64,000 nucleotides of DNA, from NCBI GenBank assembly GCA_009103225.1, contig RHPI01003389.1, forward strand, positions 513,717-577,716, written 5' to 3'. This document shows positions 37,633-49,596 of this stretch, piece by piece. The DNA is from Chlorokybus atmophyticus (lineage: Eukaryota > Streptophyta > Chlorokybophyceae > Chlorokybales > Chlorokybaceae). Made by a program: the position numbers and the translations under genes. Each line of letters opens with the position of its first letter. Position 1 is the stretch's first letter. The notes under the pieces were generated by a model. That model was not told the origin of the DNA and ran no database searches. It saw nothing but the letters and a program-made list of their open reading frames with translations.

Positions 37633-40600
37633 ATGGACACCGACAACAGCATGCAAGATGCTTCAGGTATGTGCGTGTGCGCTACTCTCCCAAGCAAATG
37701 GTCTGCAGCAGTTTTACTATGATTTTGCGCGCATATGAGTATCTGTTATTCACTGCATGACAGGCCAAGGGCGTGCGGTGCCTGTATCCGTGGCCGTGCG
37801 CCTTCGCCAGCGCGCCCACAGCAAGAAGAACAAGAAAGAGAAGCCTCCCTGCGTGGAGTGCTCACCGGACGCCGCCACCATCATATCCACGGGAGACGCC
37901 ATCGCACGCAGCTCGTTCACGTTCGACTACGCGTTCAACCCAGAAACAATCACACAGGACATATTCCAAGTAAGTGGGCTTGCCACATGCAACCCTCTAT
38001 GACTACAGTGCCACAACTTGCAAACCGCCGCCACACGCCACACTGTGGCACGCGCGCACACGCACACGCACACGCACACGCACACGCACATCTGTTGATG
38101 CCATCAGCCCATTGCTACAAGCCAAACCACTCTTACCATCTGTGCCTGTGGCTATGGCAGGCTTGTGTCCAGCCCCTCGTTGAGGCTTGCGTCAAGGACA
38201 ACATTCATTCAGCTCTCCTCCTTCACGGTCCCGGCCGCATCAAGCGCGAGTTGGCTGGCCCCGATGGCCTCGCCGCTCTCGCCATTGGCGCCGTGATGCA
38301 ATCCGTGTCCGTGGGACTGATATCCTCCACCTGGTCCTCCTCTCCGTCCTCCTCGTCCTCCTCTAGATCCGTGCGGGCGAGCGCGGTGCGCGTGGCAGGA
38401 CAGGAGATGAGTGATCTTGTATCTGGAGGGGGGCTGGATGGGGATGGGGCGGCGATAGCGCCAAGACCCAACGTGCCGGCTGTGAACTGGCCTGAGGGTG
38501 CGGAGGATGTTGTGGTGAAGGAAGCCAATGAGCTTATGGTGTTGTTTGACCGCGCCCTCGCCCTCCGCAAAGAGGTACAGCAGGACCACTTTCACCAGCA
38601 GGTTCAGTGCACACAGACACTACCCCAGCAAGTCTGAGATGCATCTGACGTAGTAGTCCTCAAGCGGCGCACACGCACACAAGTGCATACACTCACGCAC
38701 ATGCACGCGCACACATTTACATAAAGGCGCACGCATGTGTGCGCGCACCGACAGACAGCACGTCACTTACCCTTCTCTCCGTGTGCACAGAAAGACACAA
38801 AAGAAGACAAGTCCTCCTCTGCACTGCTTCTGATAACAGTTCAAGTATGTTGATTGGCAGTACTGTAACTATGGCAAGTCAGCAGCCGCAACTCTCTGGT
38901 GTTGACTTGATGGTGTATAGGTGAGCAATGATGCCGGGACACGTGTTGGCACGCTGCTCATCGCCGACTTGGCAAGAAGGTGCGGGCATGAGGGTGCGAT
39001 ACAGTTTGCATATAACAGATGCCAATGTGTGCTCTCTGATTCCCTCTTTGCAGCGATTCTGAACCTGACAGCCACGACAACAACATGGCCGCCTTCAAAG
39101 ACGTCATCAAACACCTGTCTGCCACGCGAAAAGCCACCACTGCCCCACCTTGTAAGCAGTTTATATCAATACTGTTACACGCACACACACACACACTCAC
39201 CGCACGCTCAAACTCCCTCAGATGCGTCGTCCCCTCTCACTCTTCTTCTTTCCCACGCCCTTGGCGGTCCCTGCCGCACGCTGGTGCTGCTGCACGCCAA
39301 CGCAGCGGCCAAGGCGCAGGCGGACACCATGGAACTACTGAGGTGAGGATTGAGAGTGCAGAAGAGTGTGACAGAGATAGAAGTGTGTGTGGGGGGGGTT
39401 GTGTTATTGAGTTCGTCGTGCTGTTTCAGGTTTTGTACCAGAGTCAAGCAGGTGATGAACTATCCGACTGTGAACGAGATCGCAAAGCAGGTAGGTTTGT
39501 GTTGATGTGCTGCAGTGAGCTTTCGTGTTGTTGTGTTTGAGCTGACTGTGCTGCGGCGATTGGTGAAGGTGCCTGCTCCGGGAGCGCTTGTGCCGTGCCC
39601 GATATGCACCGAGCCGCTCGATGAACAGGTGTGCATATGTGTACGTGTGTGTTTTTCTTTCTCTGAATGTGTGCGTGTTCGCGAGTGTATTATGTGATGG
39701 TGACTGACTGTTTTGGCTGTTGACAGGACATGCAGTTGACGCCCTGTGCGTGTGGTTACCGCCCCTGCCTCCTCTGCTTCGACAAGCTCATGACACAGGT
39801 AGCGTACCCAACACAAGCATCCAGGTGCTGCCGATGGCTATGTGTGCTCCTCTGATACCGACAATACTGCCACAGGGTGATGCGCGCTGCCCGTCCTGCC
39901 GCGCACCGTACGGCCTCCAACCCACGTTCAACGTCGACGCCAGCGATGTCGCGGAGAGGGCTAACCTCGTGCCGGAACGCATCCTGGACTCGCACCACCA
40001 GCAGGTGCAGTACAGTAGGGTACTCAGTTGACTACGTGCGTGTGCGCATGTACACATGTGTGTCTCCGTGCATACGTGCATGACCCTCCTTGCTGTCCAC
40101 AGGGCGTGACATACTACTTGCTAAAGTGGCGTGGGCTCAGCGATGCCGCGAGCACGTGGGAGCCCGAGGCTGCCGTGCGCGGCGGGACAGACGCCAGCAC
40201 ACTCATAGCCCAATACGAAGCCGCAAGAGCCGGTACGTTGTGGTTGGTAAAGTGTGTATGTGTCATGTTATACTGACTCGCACACGTGCACACAGCCATG
40301 GTGCTTCAGCAGACCGGGAAGAAAGCCCCTCCTTCTCTCTACAACAGCGCCATCAACAACAACAACAATCCACACAACAACCACCCGAGTGCAGTCTGGT
40401 ACCCGCCCGAGCTCGCGGCAGTGAGCGCCATCAACCCGCACACGCTGCCACCGCAAGCATTCCACCATGGACCAATCTGGTAAGTGGTAGCTGAAGCCAA
40501 CACAACATGGTATCAAACTGTTACACACATTTGTGTATGTGTGTGCAGGCGGCAGCCGGGTGCTCCCCCGAGCGCGATATCCGTATCCGTGCTTCCACCA

Positions 40601-43600
40601 GCGCCGAGTGCTTTCATGCCTCCTCGCTCAGGTATCCACAATCAACACTACCCCAACAACACCAACACCCACGCCGCGCACGCTCTCCGGGTACAAGCCA
40701 CATCCGGCTGGAGCAACATCGCCCCACCCAACCCCAACATGTATCAGACATCCATCATTGGCGGCACCATTCACAAGGTTGACGCATACGGTGGTGTTGG
40801 CGGAGGAGGAGGTGGGCCAGGTGGTAGCCGTGTGAAGGTGGATGACATCGATGACGGTGATGAAGAGGGTGGGAACGCGCGCATACTCACGGTGAAGAGA
40901 GCGATGCCCGCCTCGCTCACGGCGCCGTATAGAATAAGTCTCATGCTGCGGCTGGCGGCACTGATTGGATTTCTGTATTGGAGGATTTCGAACCCAAACC
41001 CGGCGGCGTACGCGCTGTGGGGCATATCGGTCGCATGCGAGGTACGTGCGTGTGCGTGTGTACGGGCACGGATGTGGCAGTGTATGCGTGCGTGCGCGAA
41101 TGTGTGTGGCTTAGGCATGTATGCGACTGTATTTCCGCACCTTGTGACGCGTGCACTGCACGGGTCTATGAGTATGTGCGTTGCGCATGCTCACGCATGT
41201 GCAACGCACATACACGCACGCGTAAGCAAATTGACAGTGAGACACACTCTTTCTGCGTGACACACACACAGAAAGAGTGCATCTCTGTGCGTTTGTGTGC
41301 GCACATGTATGTCTCCGTCTGAATGTACATGTGGGCTTCAAACAGAGTGCTTGTTCCCAACCACTCCTTCCTTCTGCTCAACTCATATCTCCCCTCCCCT
41401 GCCAGGTCTGGTTCGGCATGGCTTGGCTCCTCGACCAAGCCCCCAAGCTCTCCCCCGTCTACCGCGTGACCTACACGGACCGTCTCCCCCGCGACGCCTC
41501 CCTCCTCCCCGCCGTCGACATCGTCATCACCACCGCCGACCCGTCCAAAGAACCGCCCATCACGACCGCGAACACGGTGCTGTCGTGCATGGCGATGAGG
41601 TACCCGGCGGGGAAACTGGCGATATACGTCACGGATGACGCGGCGTCCAAGTGGGTGTTTGATACCATCGCGGAGACGGTGAGGTTTGCGAGGGTGTGGG
41701 TGCCGTTCGCGCATAGGTACAATGTGGAGCCGAGGGCGCCGGAGATGTACTTCAGCAACGTCAAAGGCGTACGCAGAGGAGGTGAGTTGCGTGCAAAAAC
41801 TAGCATGACTGGCTCATATACTCACTGAGACACTGGCTGAGTCTCTCGCAGCAATACACCAATCCAAGCACGCACACCCACACACTCACCCACCACCACA
41901 CTCTCACCATCTCACACGCTCACTCTCACTCTTACTCTCTCACCCACACTGGACTCACTCGCTCACTCATCCACACGGTGGACCCACCCACTCACTCACT
42001 CTCTCACTCACTATGGTCTCACTCTCTGCATAACACTCCCCCACCCACCCACCCGACCCTCTCTCTCCCCCCCTGGCAGCCCCCTCTTCCCCCCGCGCCC
42101 GCGCCGAGCAGGACTCCGCCCGCCGCCTTGTCCACGCCGCCTACGACAAGTTCAAGTCCCGCGTCGCCGCTCTGGGCGAGCTCGCCAACGCCGCAGACAA
42201 CAACGACTCCGACTACTACCAGGGGTGGCCGGGGAGGGACAGGAGGGACCACGACCCCATCGTGCAGGTGTTTCATCACCCGGGGGAGGATGAAGACAAG
42301 GACTGCGTGCTGCCGTATGTCGTGTACATCGCGCGTGAGAAGCGACTGGGATTCATGCACCACAAGAAGGTGCGTGCGTGTGGGCGTGTTGGTGTGCGCG
42401 TGCACGCAAGCTGCAGTTTGTGTGTACGCTTGTGTGTGTGGGTGACTTGCAAGCCCTTTACTCAACACACCCACCCCTACCCATGCAGGCCGGTAGTGCC
42501 AACGCTGCGGTGCGCGCCTCCGCCCTCATCACCAACGGTCAGTTCCTGATGAACCTGGACTGCGACCACTACGTCCACAACAGCGACGCCCTCCGCGAGG
42601 CCATGTGCATCCTGCTCGACCCCGTCGTCGGAGACTCCATCGGGTACGTGCAGTTCCCGCAACGCTTCGACGCCATCGACAGATCCGACAGGTGAGTCGG
42701 TGTTACCGTTGTTGTTGTTGTTGTTGTGTTGATGATAACTCTGTGGCACATCCACACTTGCAGATATGCCAACCACAACATTGTGTTCTACGAAGCCGGC
42801 ATGAAAGGTCTCGACGGCGTGCAAGGACCGTTCTACATCGGCACAGGCTGCGTCTTCCGCCGAAAGGTGAGACACACACTGTGACGCAACTTAACATACT
42901 GATCATGTCATCCCCCTACCCACACACACACACCTTGCAACAGGCCTTGTATGGTGCTACTCCCGACCACTTGCCCAAGTCTCGCGACTGCTTGTGTTGT
43001 TGTTGTTTCGGCGGCGGTCGTCGTCGCAAGGAGGAGGAGGAGCGTGCCAAGGCGAGGAAGAACGAGGCCGCCGCGCACGCCGCGGATGCGCACGTACTCG
43101 CTGCGGATCACCTCGCCATCGTACTCGCAAGCCGCACACGCGCAAACAACAACAGCAACTTCAACCAGGCGACACGCGTACCGAGCACAACGGCCAAAAG
43201 ACTTGGACTCCTCCCGTCACTGGTCAGAAGGTACACACACACAACGTCACAACATTTGCGTGTCACACGCAATACGTGTGTATGTGCAAGCGTGCACATG
43301 TGTGCGTGTGTGTGCGTGCGCGTGCGCGCGTGTGCAGACGACATTGCATGCAGTCTTTCTGCAATACTGGGCGAGAACGCACGGCTCGACACGCACACGC
43401 ACACGCATACGCACTCACACTCGCACTCTCTCCCCTCAGTGTCGCTCAAGTCGAGGGCAGCGCCCTCCCCAAGCCCTCCAAGCGCCGCTCCACCCTGGCC
43501 CCGATCCCCCCCCAGTCCCCTCGGACGGTGCTGACGGACGTCGCGACCGCCATCGCGTGCGACTACGAGGACCAGAGCGAGTGGGGGAAGGAGATCGGGT

Positions 43601-45599
43601 GGCTTTATGGATCAGTCACGGAAGATGTGGTCACCGGGTAGGGAGTGCGGGTGTGGGTGTGGGTGTGTATGTGTGCGTGCATATATGTCCAAGTCAACGT
43701 ACACAATCATGGGCCAACTCTCATGCTTCTCAACTGTATGCGTGCGGACATGTATGTATATGTGTGTTTGCACGCGCACACATACACGTGTTCGCACGCA
43801 TATGGACCAAAGTACAAGTACATGCATGCGTATGCATGCACAACTGCAGACTCTCTTGCTACTACACACTCACAGGCAAGCTCACACTCTCATGTGTACA
43901 CTGTATCAACACTCCCCCGACGTTGTTCTCTCCACAGTTACCTCCTCCACTCCCGCGGTTGGCGCAGCGCCTACTGCAACCCCTCTCGTCCCGCCTTCAA
44001 GGGCACGGCCCCCATCAACCTGGCGGACCGGCTGCACCAGCTGCTGCGCTGGGCCACGGGCTCCGTCGAGATATTCTTCTCGAGGAGGAACGCGCTGCTG
44101 TGCGGGGGAGGGTCCAGACTCAAGTTGGCACAGGTGGGGGGAGGATGGATTGTTGTTGTGGACGTGCGTGCGTATGAGCGTGAGTGATTGTGTGTATTCC
44201 ACTTGTGTTCATCAGCGCAAGCGCGTGTGCGTCTGTGCTCTCGTCAGAGTGTGTGCGCATGCGCGTGCACATGTCTGCGTGTGCGTATACGTTGGTGTGT
44301 GCGTGTGCGTGTGTACGAGCGATCCTGTGATACTCATCACTAACATCACCTCCGCAGCGTTTGGCGTACATCAACGTGTGCGTGTACCCCTTCACGGGCA
44401 TCATCCTGCTTCTGTACACGCTGCTGCCTCCCGTCTGTCTCATGGCCAACCGCTTCATCATGCCTGCCGTCAACCTTGAGGCCGTCATCTTCTACCTCTG
44501 CTTCTTCCTCACGGTGTTCGCCTCGGCGCTGCTCGAGCTAAGGTGGTCTGGAGTCTCTATCGACGCATGGTGGCGCACGGAACAGTTCTGGATCATCGCT
44601 GGCATCTCCGCACACGTCGCCGGTAACACACCTTTGCTGATGAGACTCTCAAACATGCTTTTTGCATTCACTCTCACACATGCAGTGACACGCACACTTG
44701 TGCTCACGCTCATGGTGACGGTTGCACTTTGGCACAGATTGAGCGTGTATGAGAGTATGAGTGTGAGAGTAGGTTTCGCACTCGCACTCACACTTACTCA
44801 ATGTGAATTTGTGGATTTGTACACTCGCACCGATGTCACGCTTGCACACATGCACAACCTCACGCTCACGGTCTCACGCTACGCAAAACTTGAGTTGCAT
44901 CACACTTACGCTCAGCACACTGACACGCTTACGCTCAGCACTATGGTCCCCTCTCCAGGTGTAATCCAGGGTGTTATGAAGGCTGTTGCTGGTGTCGACA
45001 TTGAGTTTCGCTTGACTGCCAAAGGAAACGAGCATGACGACGATGACTTTGACTCCACCAATCCGCGCGAGAACAGTGCAGAGCTCTACAAATTTAGGGT
45101 GGGTGTGTCTGTGAGTTGCGCAGTGAGACAGAGTGATGCTGCCATTGTTGACGTGGCGGTTGTGCCGACAGTTCACGTGGCTCATTGTCGTGCCCGTCAC
45201 TGTGATGCTGCTGAACATTCTTGGCATCGTTGCTGGCTTTGCCACGGCTATTACCGGAGGCAACTGGGGTGAGTAGTAGTCTCAATCAAGGACCAGCTGG
45301 CCATCGGTGAGGTGTCTACAACCCACTCACATGCTGCGCTTACCTTTTCAGCGGAGCTGGCCGGCAAAGTCATCTTCAGCTTGTGGGTGCTCATCCACAT
45401 GTACCCATTCGCCAAGGTGAGTCGTGCCTTCTGGCAGCGTGATGTCTCACACGCAAGGCAACATTATCAAAATGATTCCTTGCTGCAGGGCTTGATGGGC
45501 AAACGGAGCCGCCCGCCGACCATTGTCATCATCTGGAGTCTGCTCATCACAGTTGTGTTCGCCGGAGCATGGGTGCTGGTCTTCCGCAGAAACGATTGA
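37633..45599 (+). CDS. Kinesin-like / RING / chromodomain / cellulose synthase fusion
   Basis: Twenty-six exons join in phase into about 1,490 residues: 37633-37666, 37764-37969, 38161-38574, 38791-38844, 38921-38979, 39054-39151, 39222-39342, 39430-39490, 39542-39628, 39727-39798, 39876-40004, 40103-40232, 40296-40479, 40549-41041, 41406-41781, 42080-42369, 42489-42691, 42764-42866, 42944-43230, 43440-43637, 43938-44133, 44358-44622, 44959-45098, 45172-45268, 45352-45416, 45489-45599. Residues 17-349 follow a kinesin motor fold ([49 protein letters not shown]), but the P-loop reads LHGPGRIK. Residues 368-417 form a C4C4 RING-like finger. Residues 446-489 are chromodomain-like ([15 protein letters not shown]). 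CesA follows: two TM helices (about 673-735), VTDDAAS (791-792), LDCDHY (960-962), TED (1194-1196), QLLRW (1234-1238), then the C-terminal TM cluster. The predicted role is beta-1,4-glucan synthesis at the plasma membrane from UDP-glucose. That the parts form one protein is inferred from intron phases. The donor of exon 3 could instead be at 38605. Confidence 0.82.
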
Positions 45600-45776
45600 G
45601 CACCAGTGGCCCTTTACCCAAACCGTGTTGACGGGAAGCATGCTAGAGCATGCATTGTGCCTGAGTGTGGTGTTAAACCGTGTGCTGGACTGCTCACGAG
45701 AAGTGCGTCCTGTGATGACTCTCAAAAAACAAGTTGTTTGATATGCGAAATACACAGCTATGTGCGTCATAAGCCC

Positions 45777-46142
45777 NNNNNNNNNNNNNNNNNNNNNNNN
45801 NNNNNNNNNNNNNNNNNNNNNNNNNNNNNNNNNNNNNNNNNNNNNNNNNNNNNNNNNNNNNNNNNNNNNNNNNNNNNNNNNNNNNNNNNNNNNNNNNNNN
45901 NNNNNNNNNNNNNNNNNNNNNNNNNNNNNNNNNNNNNNNNNNNNNNNNNNNNNNNNNNNNNNNNNNNNNNNNNNNNNNNNNNNNNNNNNNNNNNNNNNNN
46001 NNNNNNNNNNNNNNNNNNNNNNNNNNNNNNNNNNNNNNNNNNNNNNNNNNNNNNNNNNNNNNNNNNNNNNNNNNNNNNNNNNNNNNNNNNNNNNNNNNNN
46101 NNNNNNNNNNNNNNNNNNNNNNNNNNNNNNNNNNNNNNNNNN
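45777..46142. other. Assembly gap (366 N)
   Basis: A run of N flanked on both sides by agccc. It lies 3' of the CesA fusion gene and 3' of the minus-strand BRCT/ePHD gene, so it falls between two converging gene ends and interrupts no identified exon. Confidence 0.99.
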
Positions 46143-46244
46143 AGCCCCCCCCTGCACACATACTACTCACAGTCTAGTACGACCTCCATAACAAGTCTAC
46201 CATATCTCCATTGCAGAACCATGAGCTGTGTGACAAGTAGCAAT

Positions 46245-48888
46245 TCACCTAGTTGCATCCTTGCTTTCGAGGCGTGCATGTTGCGGACAGTAGATAATCC
46301 AATCCTTGCCCTCCACAAAGCGGCACCCAACAGCGACGGCGCAGCCATAGTGGTAAGTTGCTTTGCATTGGCTCATTGGCAGACAGCATCCCAGCGTCGC
46401 ACCACGCACACATTCCAACGGCAGTTTTAACGCCTTGCAGTATGTACAATGACCACCCTGGAGAGAAATCAAAGCATTAAGGCATTGCAAACTAGCATGC
46501 CCACCTTCCAGATATGATGTGCCCACTGGGCCTGGCATGCATGAATGGCTTGTAGAAAGTGAGCATAACCCCAACCACAATCTCACCCGTCCTTGTCCAC
46601 GCCGCACTTCATTTGGCAAGTTGCGTATACGGTTTTTGTCATCAAAGTACACACGCGGGCACCACATGGCGCACTCGCCATGCACATAGTAGCGAACCCC
46701 ACCTGCACCGCTGCCAGCATGAGTACACTATCACCGCAAACACATGTACCCAATGCACAAGACGGTCACCAACTGCACCTTTCATGTTGAAGGGTCCGTA
46801 TATCTCGCCCTCAACCTCTCTATCTCCAACTTGGTGGCACAGTGCGCACTGTTGGGACCGCCTGAGCGCTGCCTCCTCGATTGTCTCCGCAAATTCATCT
46901 TCATTGTTTGCGTCATCTGCGTAATGTCTTCCAGTGTCCGCGTTTGACTTGCCAACCTGAAGCCACATCAGTAAGCAGTCGACCTGTACACAGCAGTATG
47001 TTTTCTTCCTTGCGCATGCAATGGCCATCTCTCACCTGCTTGCGCATGTTTTGTGCAGTGTCTTTCTGACGTTTGCGCTTGCCTTTGAAAACAACAGCAC
47101 GCATCCGCAGAAGAGCTAATGCGCAAACACAATGTAAGGCAGCAGCTCAACGCTTGGGTGACAACAAAATTGCTGTCATCTCACCTTTGCGCGCGGCAGC
47201 TGTGGTCCTTTTCTGTGGCATAACAGGTGCAGGACTTTTTACATGATGGGTGCCAGTAGCAGAGGTGGGTTTTGCAGGTGTAAAGGCAGCAGCAGGTTGT
47301 TCACTCCGGTCACATGGCTCGGCGTTGTGTTGTTCATCGGGTGAATCGGCCAGCATTGCATCCATCCAATGTCCTCCCGGCTGTGGTCTGCTGTCAGCCT
47401 CACTGGTGCATGGCTCTTCTGGAACCTGGCTGATGTCAACATCCGCATCCAAGCAGTGGGCCTCTTTGCGATGACAGCCATGGGCTTGACCCATCTCTAC
47501 ACTCATTCTACACGGCTCCGCTAGTGTACAGTTGTTGCTAGGTCGGGCTTCAGGATTTTGTATGGTGTAAGCGTCACCCTCTTGTCTTGATGGTGATGGT
47601 GATGCGTAAATGTCACTCTTCTCATTGTCCATTTGCATAGCATCACCCGAGTGGTGTTCACTGCCTTCTGCTACTTTACAAGGCGCAGCATCCGTCTCAA
47701 AGGCAGCCTTGTGTAAGTGTAAAGTGAACGGCAATGGCATCCACTCCCTTACGCACTCCTGTTGGTGAAGCAAGTGACTAGTTAGCATAGGACTTAGCAT
47801 GACTGACTTTGCGCATTACTCACCTACCTCGAGCCAGGACATTTTGACGACGGGTATGCCAAACGAGCTCGCGCGTTGCAGCTTCTGTGCTGTAGCGTTG
47901 CTCCTGTGGGCGAAAACAACATTGCGTGCTAAACTCGCGGATCGATGGTGAATCTGAGGTAAAGAGCTCACTCCGCGCATAACGCTGTTGTAACCGACCT
48001 CTGTGTCCCGCTATACAGCAAGCACATAGGCTTCTTGTGCATAGGCCTGATGACCGCTCCAGCGACGGTCGCAAGGTCTTGTATGTACAATCTATCCTCT
48101 TTGCCAAAACCGGCTATGCATACGCGCTGCCGACATGACACTTATCATCGCTCCAGCTTCAAAACAACACTGCAGCAGCTGCAGTAGACATCAGTCCGTG
48201 TGCTACCTTGCTAAGCAAGCCCTCGATACCATGCGCACTAGGTGAAGGGTAGAACAATGCTCGTTCCTTTCTGCGCGACAGGAAACAACAATCAAAAACC
48301 AGCAGCAGTAGGTGCTATAACAAACACAACGCGCACTGTGAACCAAAATATGGGCAGTGCCTGTTGGTCAGTGCGTATTGCAGCATGCTTACATGTCCAA
48401 ATATGCCTGCGCTTGCCAGCATGTGTATACCCACAATGGCGTGACAGTTACCACGCCCGCTTCTTTGGCCTGTACACAGAACGATCCAAATCGTTGCTGC
48501 ATCTGTTATTTATTATTGCCAAGCACTTGCACTCAGTACAGAGGTAGCATGCCTTGTAAAAGGCCACTAGGTGCGCGATTCGCAGAAACTGGTTTGTTAG
48601 GACATAGGTGACATTGTTGCAAACACACTCAACACCAATGCCAAGCAGCTACTGACAGTGCACCTATAAGAATGTTTGAACAAGGCTCACCAGGTCGTAA
48701 AGGCGGCCACTTTGAAACTGGCAAACAGCATGACTGACGCCAGCCTCAAGCGCAGCATCCTCGGCGGCGACATGCACGACGCCAGCGCCCATCCTGGCCA
48801 GCGCCTCCATCACCTGCCCTTCCATCTTTAGGTCTCGGATCTCGCCTTCCATCACAGCTACCACGGCCCCTTGCAGAGGCGCAGCCAT
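46245..48888 (-). CDS. Tandem BRCT plus extended PHD (ePHD) finger protein
   Basis: Ten minus-strand exons (48888-48691, 48469-48393, 48270-48207, 48126-47999, 47933-47828, 47758-47185, 47115-47036, 46956-46770, 46702-46587, 46457-46245) join in phase into 580 residues. BRCT 1 (residues 1-90) has HAVCQFQSGRLYDL and AGVVTVTPLWVYTCW. BRCT 2 (about 113-200) has VCIAGFGKEDRLYIQDLA, VVFAHRSNATAQKL and GIPVVKMSWLEECVREW. A disordered acidic middle and a basic KGKRKRQK patch follow. The C-terminal ePHD is CALCHQVGD, YYVHGECAMWCPRVYF, CTYCK, GATLGCC, YHYGCA and WIIYCPQHA. BRCT pairs bind phosphopeptides and ePHDs read chromatin or nucleic acid; the protein is probably nuclear and in the DNA-damage or chromatin response. 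A plant protein with the same domain order is, to my recollection, At4g02110. An alternative ATG lies at 48894. Confidence 0.84.
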
Positions 48889-49596
48889 GGGCAAGATGGA
48901 GGCAGCGGCGGCCGACCCTGCCCACCGCCGCCTCCAAGGAGTTCACCGCCGCCCAACAGCTTTCCCGCGTGTTTTTTGAACAATATGATATCACCCTTGT
49001 AGCAGTTATCAAGTGCTGGAGACAAAGTAATATCGGAGTGCCTAGAATTAGGGCTTGGGAGCACTGGTAGCAGATGGCTGGAAGGTGTGGGCGGCGACCT
49101 GGCTGGCGGTGTTGGAGGTGTCAGGGAGCCCTTTTCCTTTTGTTTGCAGCCTCTCAAGGTGAGCATCGTTGCTTCTTACCACCACAATGTGCTTGCTATG
49201 GTCCCTTCGCTCCCAAGCACGCGTGATGAAGCTCTGCAGGTTGTGCATGCGCGTGTGGCGGACACCGGTAGCCTGGCATGCAGATAGTGTGCTGTGCCGT
49301 CTTGCTGCCACAGGACTTCAAAAACTGCAAATCTCCTTCTTTGTGTCATTGGAGAGTTTGATATGCGTCTTGACAAACTGCCGACTTGACGGCAAGCTGT
49401 TGCGTGTGCGTGCTTGTTTGTGTTGCCGCTGCATGCTGGATCCCTGTATGACAGGCTCCTTGCACGGATAGGCAGGCACCGTTCAGCAGGCACCGTGTTG
49501 CGTACCATGAAGAAGTGAGTGAAATTGCAACCTTGCACGAGCTCGACAAGTTAACGGACGTCCATGCAAGCTGTGTAGCTGAACCTTGGTGCAGTC
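48889..49596. other. Divergent promoter region, BRCT/ePHD and deadenylase genes
   Basis: About 700 bases separate two divergently transcribed genes. Short open frames here lack any family resemblance. No repeat of note is seen. Confidence 0.4.

Noticed and set aside
37735-38637. Arg-rich frame overlapping the start of the kinesin-like region
   Set aside because: Its 5' part is a shadow of exon 2; the kinesin-like frame gives a coherent fold and correct phases.
41820-42079. CA/CT-repeat stretch considered as a separate repeat element
   Set aside because: It is the pyrimidine-rich end of a CesA-fusion intron and needs no other explanation.
48108-48240. Frame starting MAKRIDCTYKTLRP as a separate small gene
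   Set aside because: A different frame of the same stretch continues the second BRCT repeat with matching splice phases.
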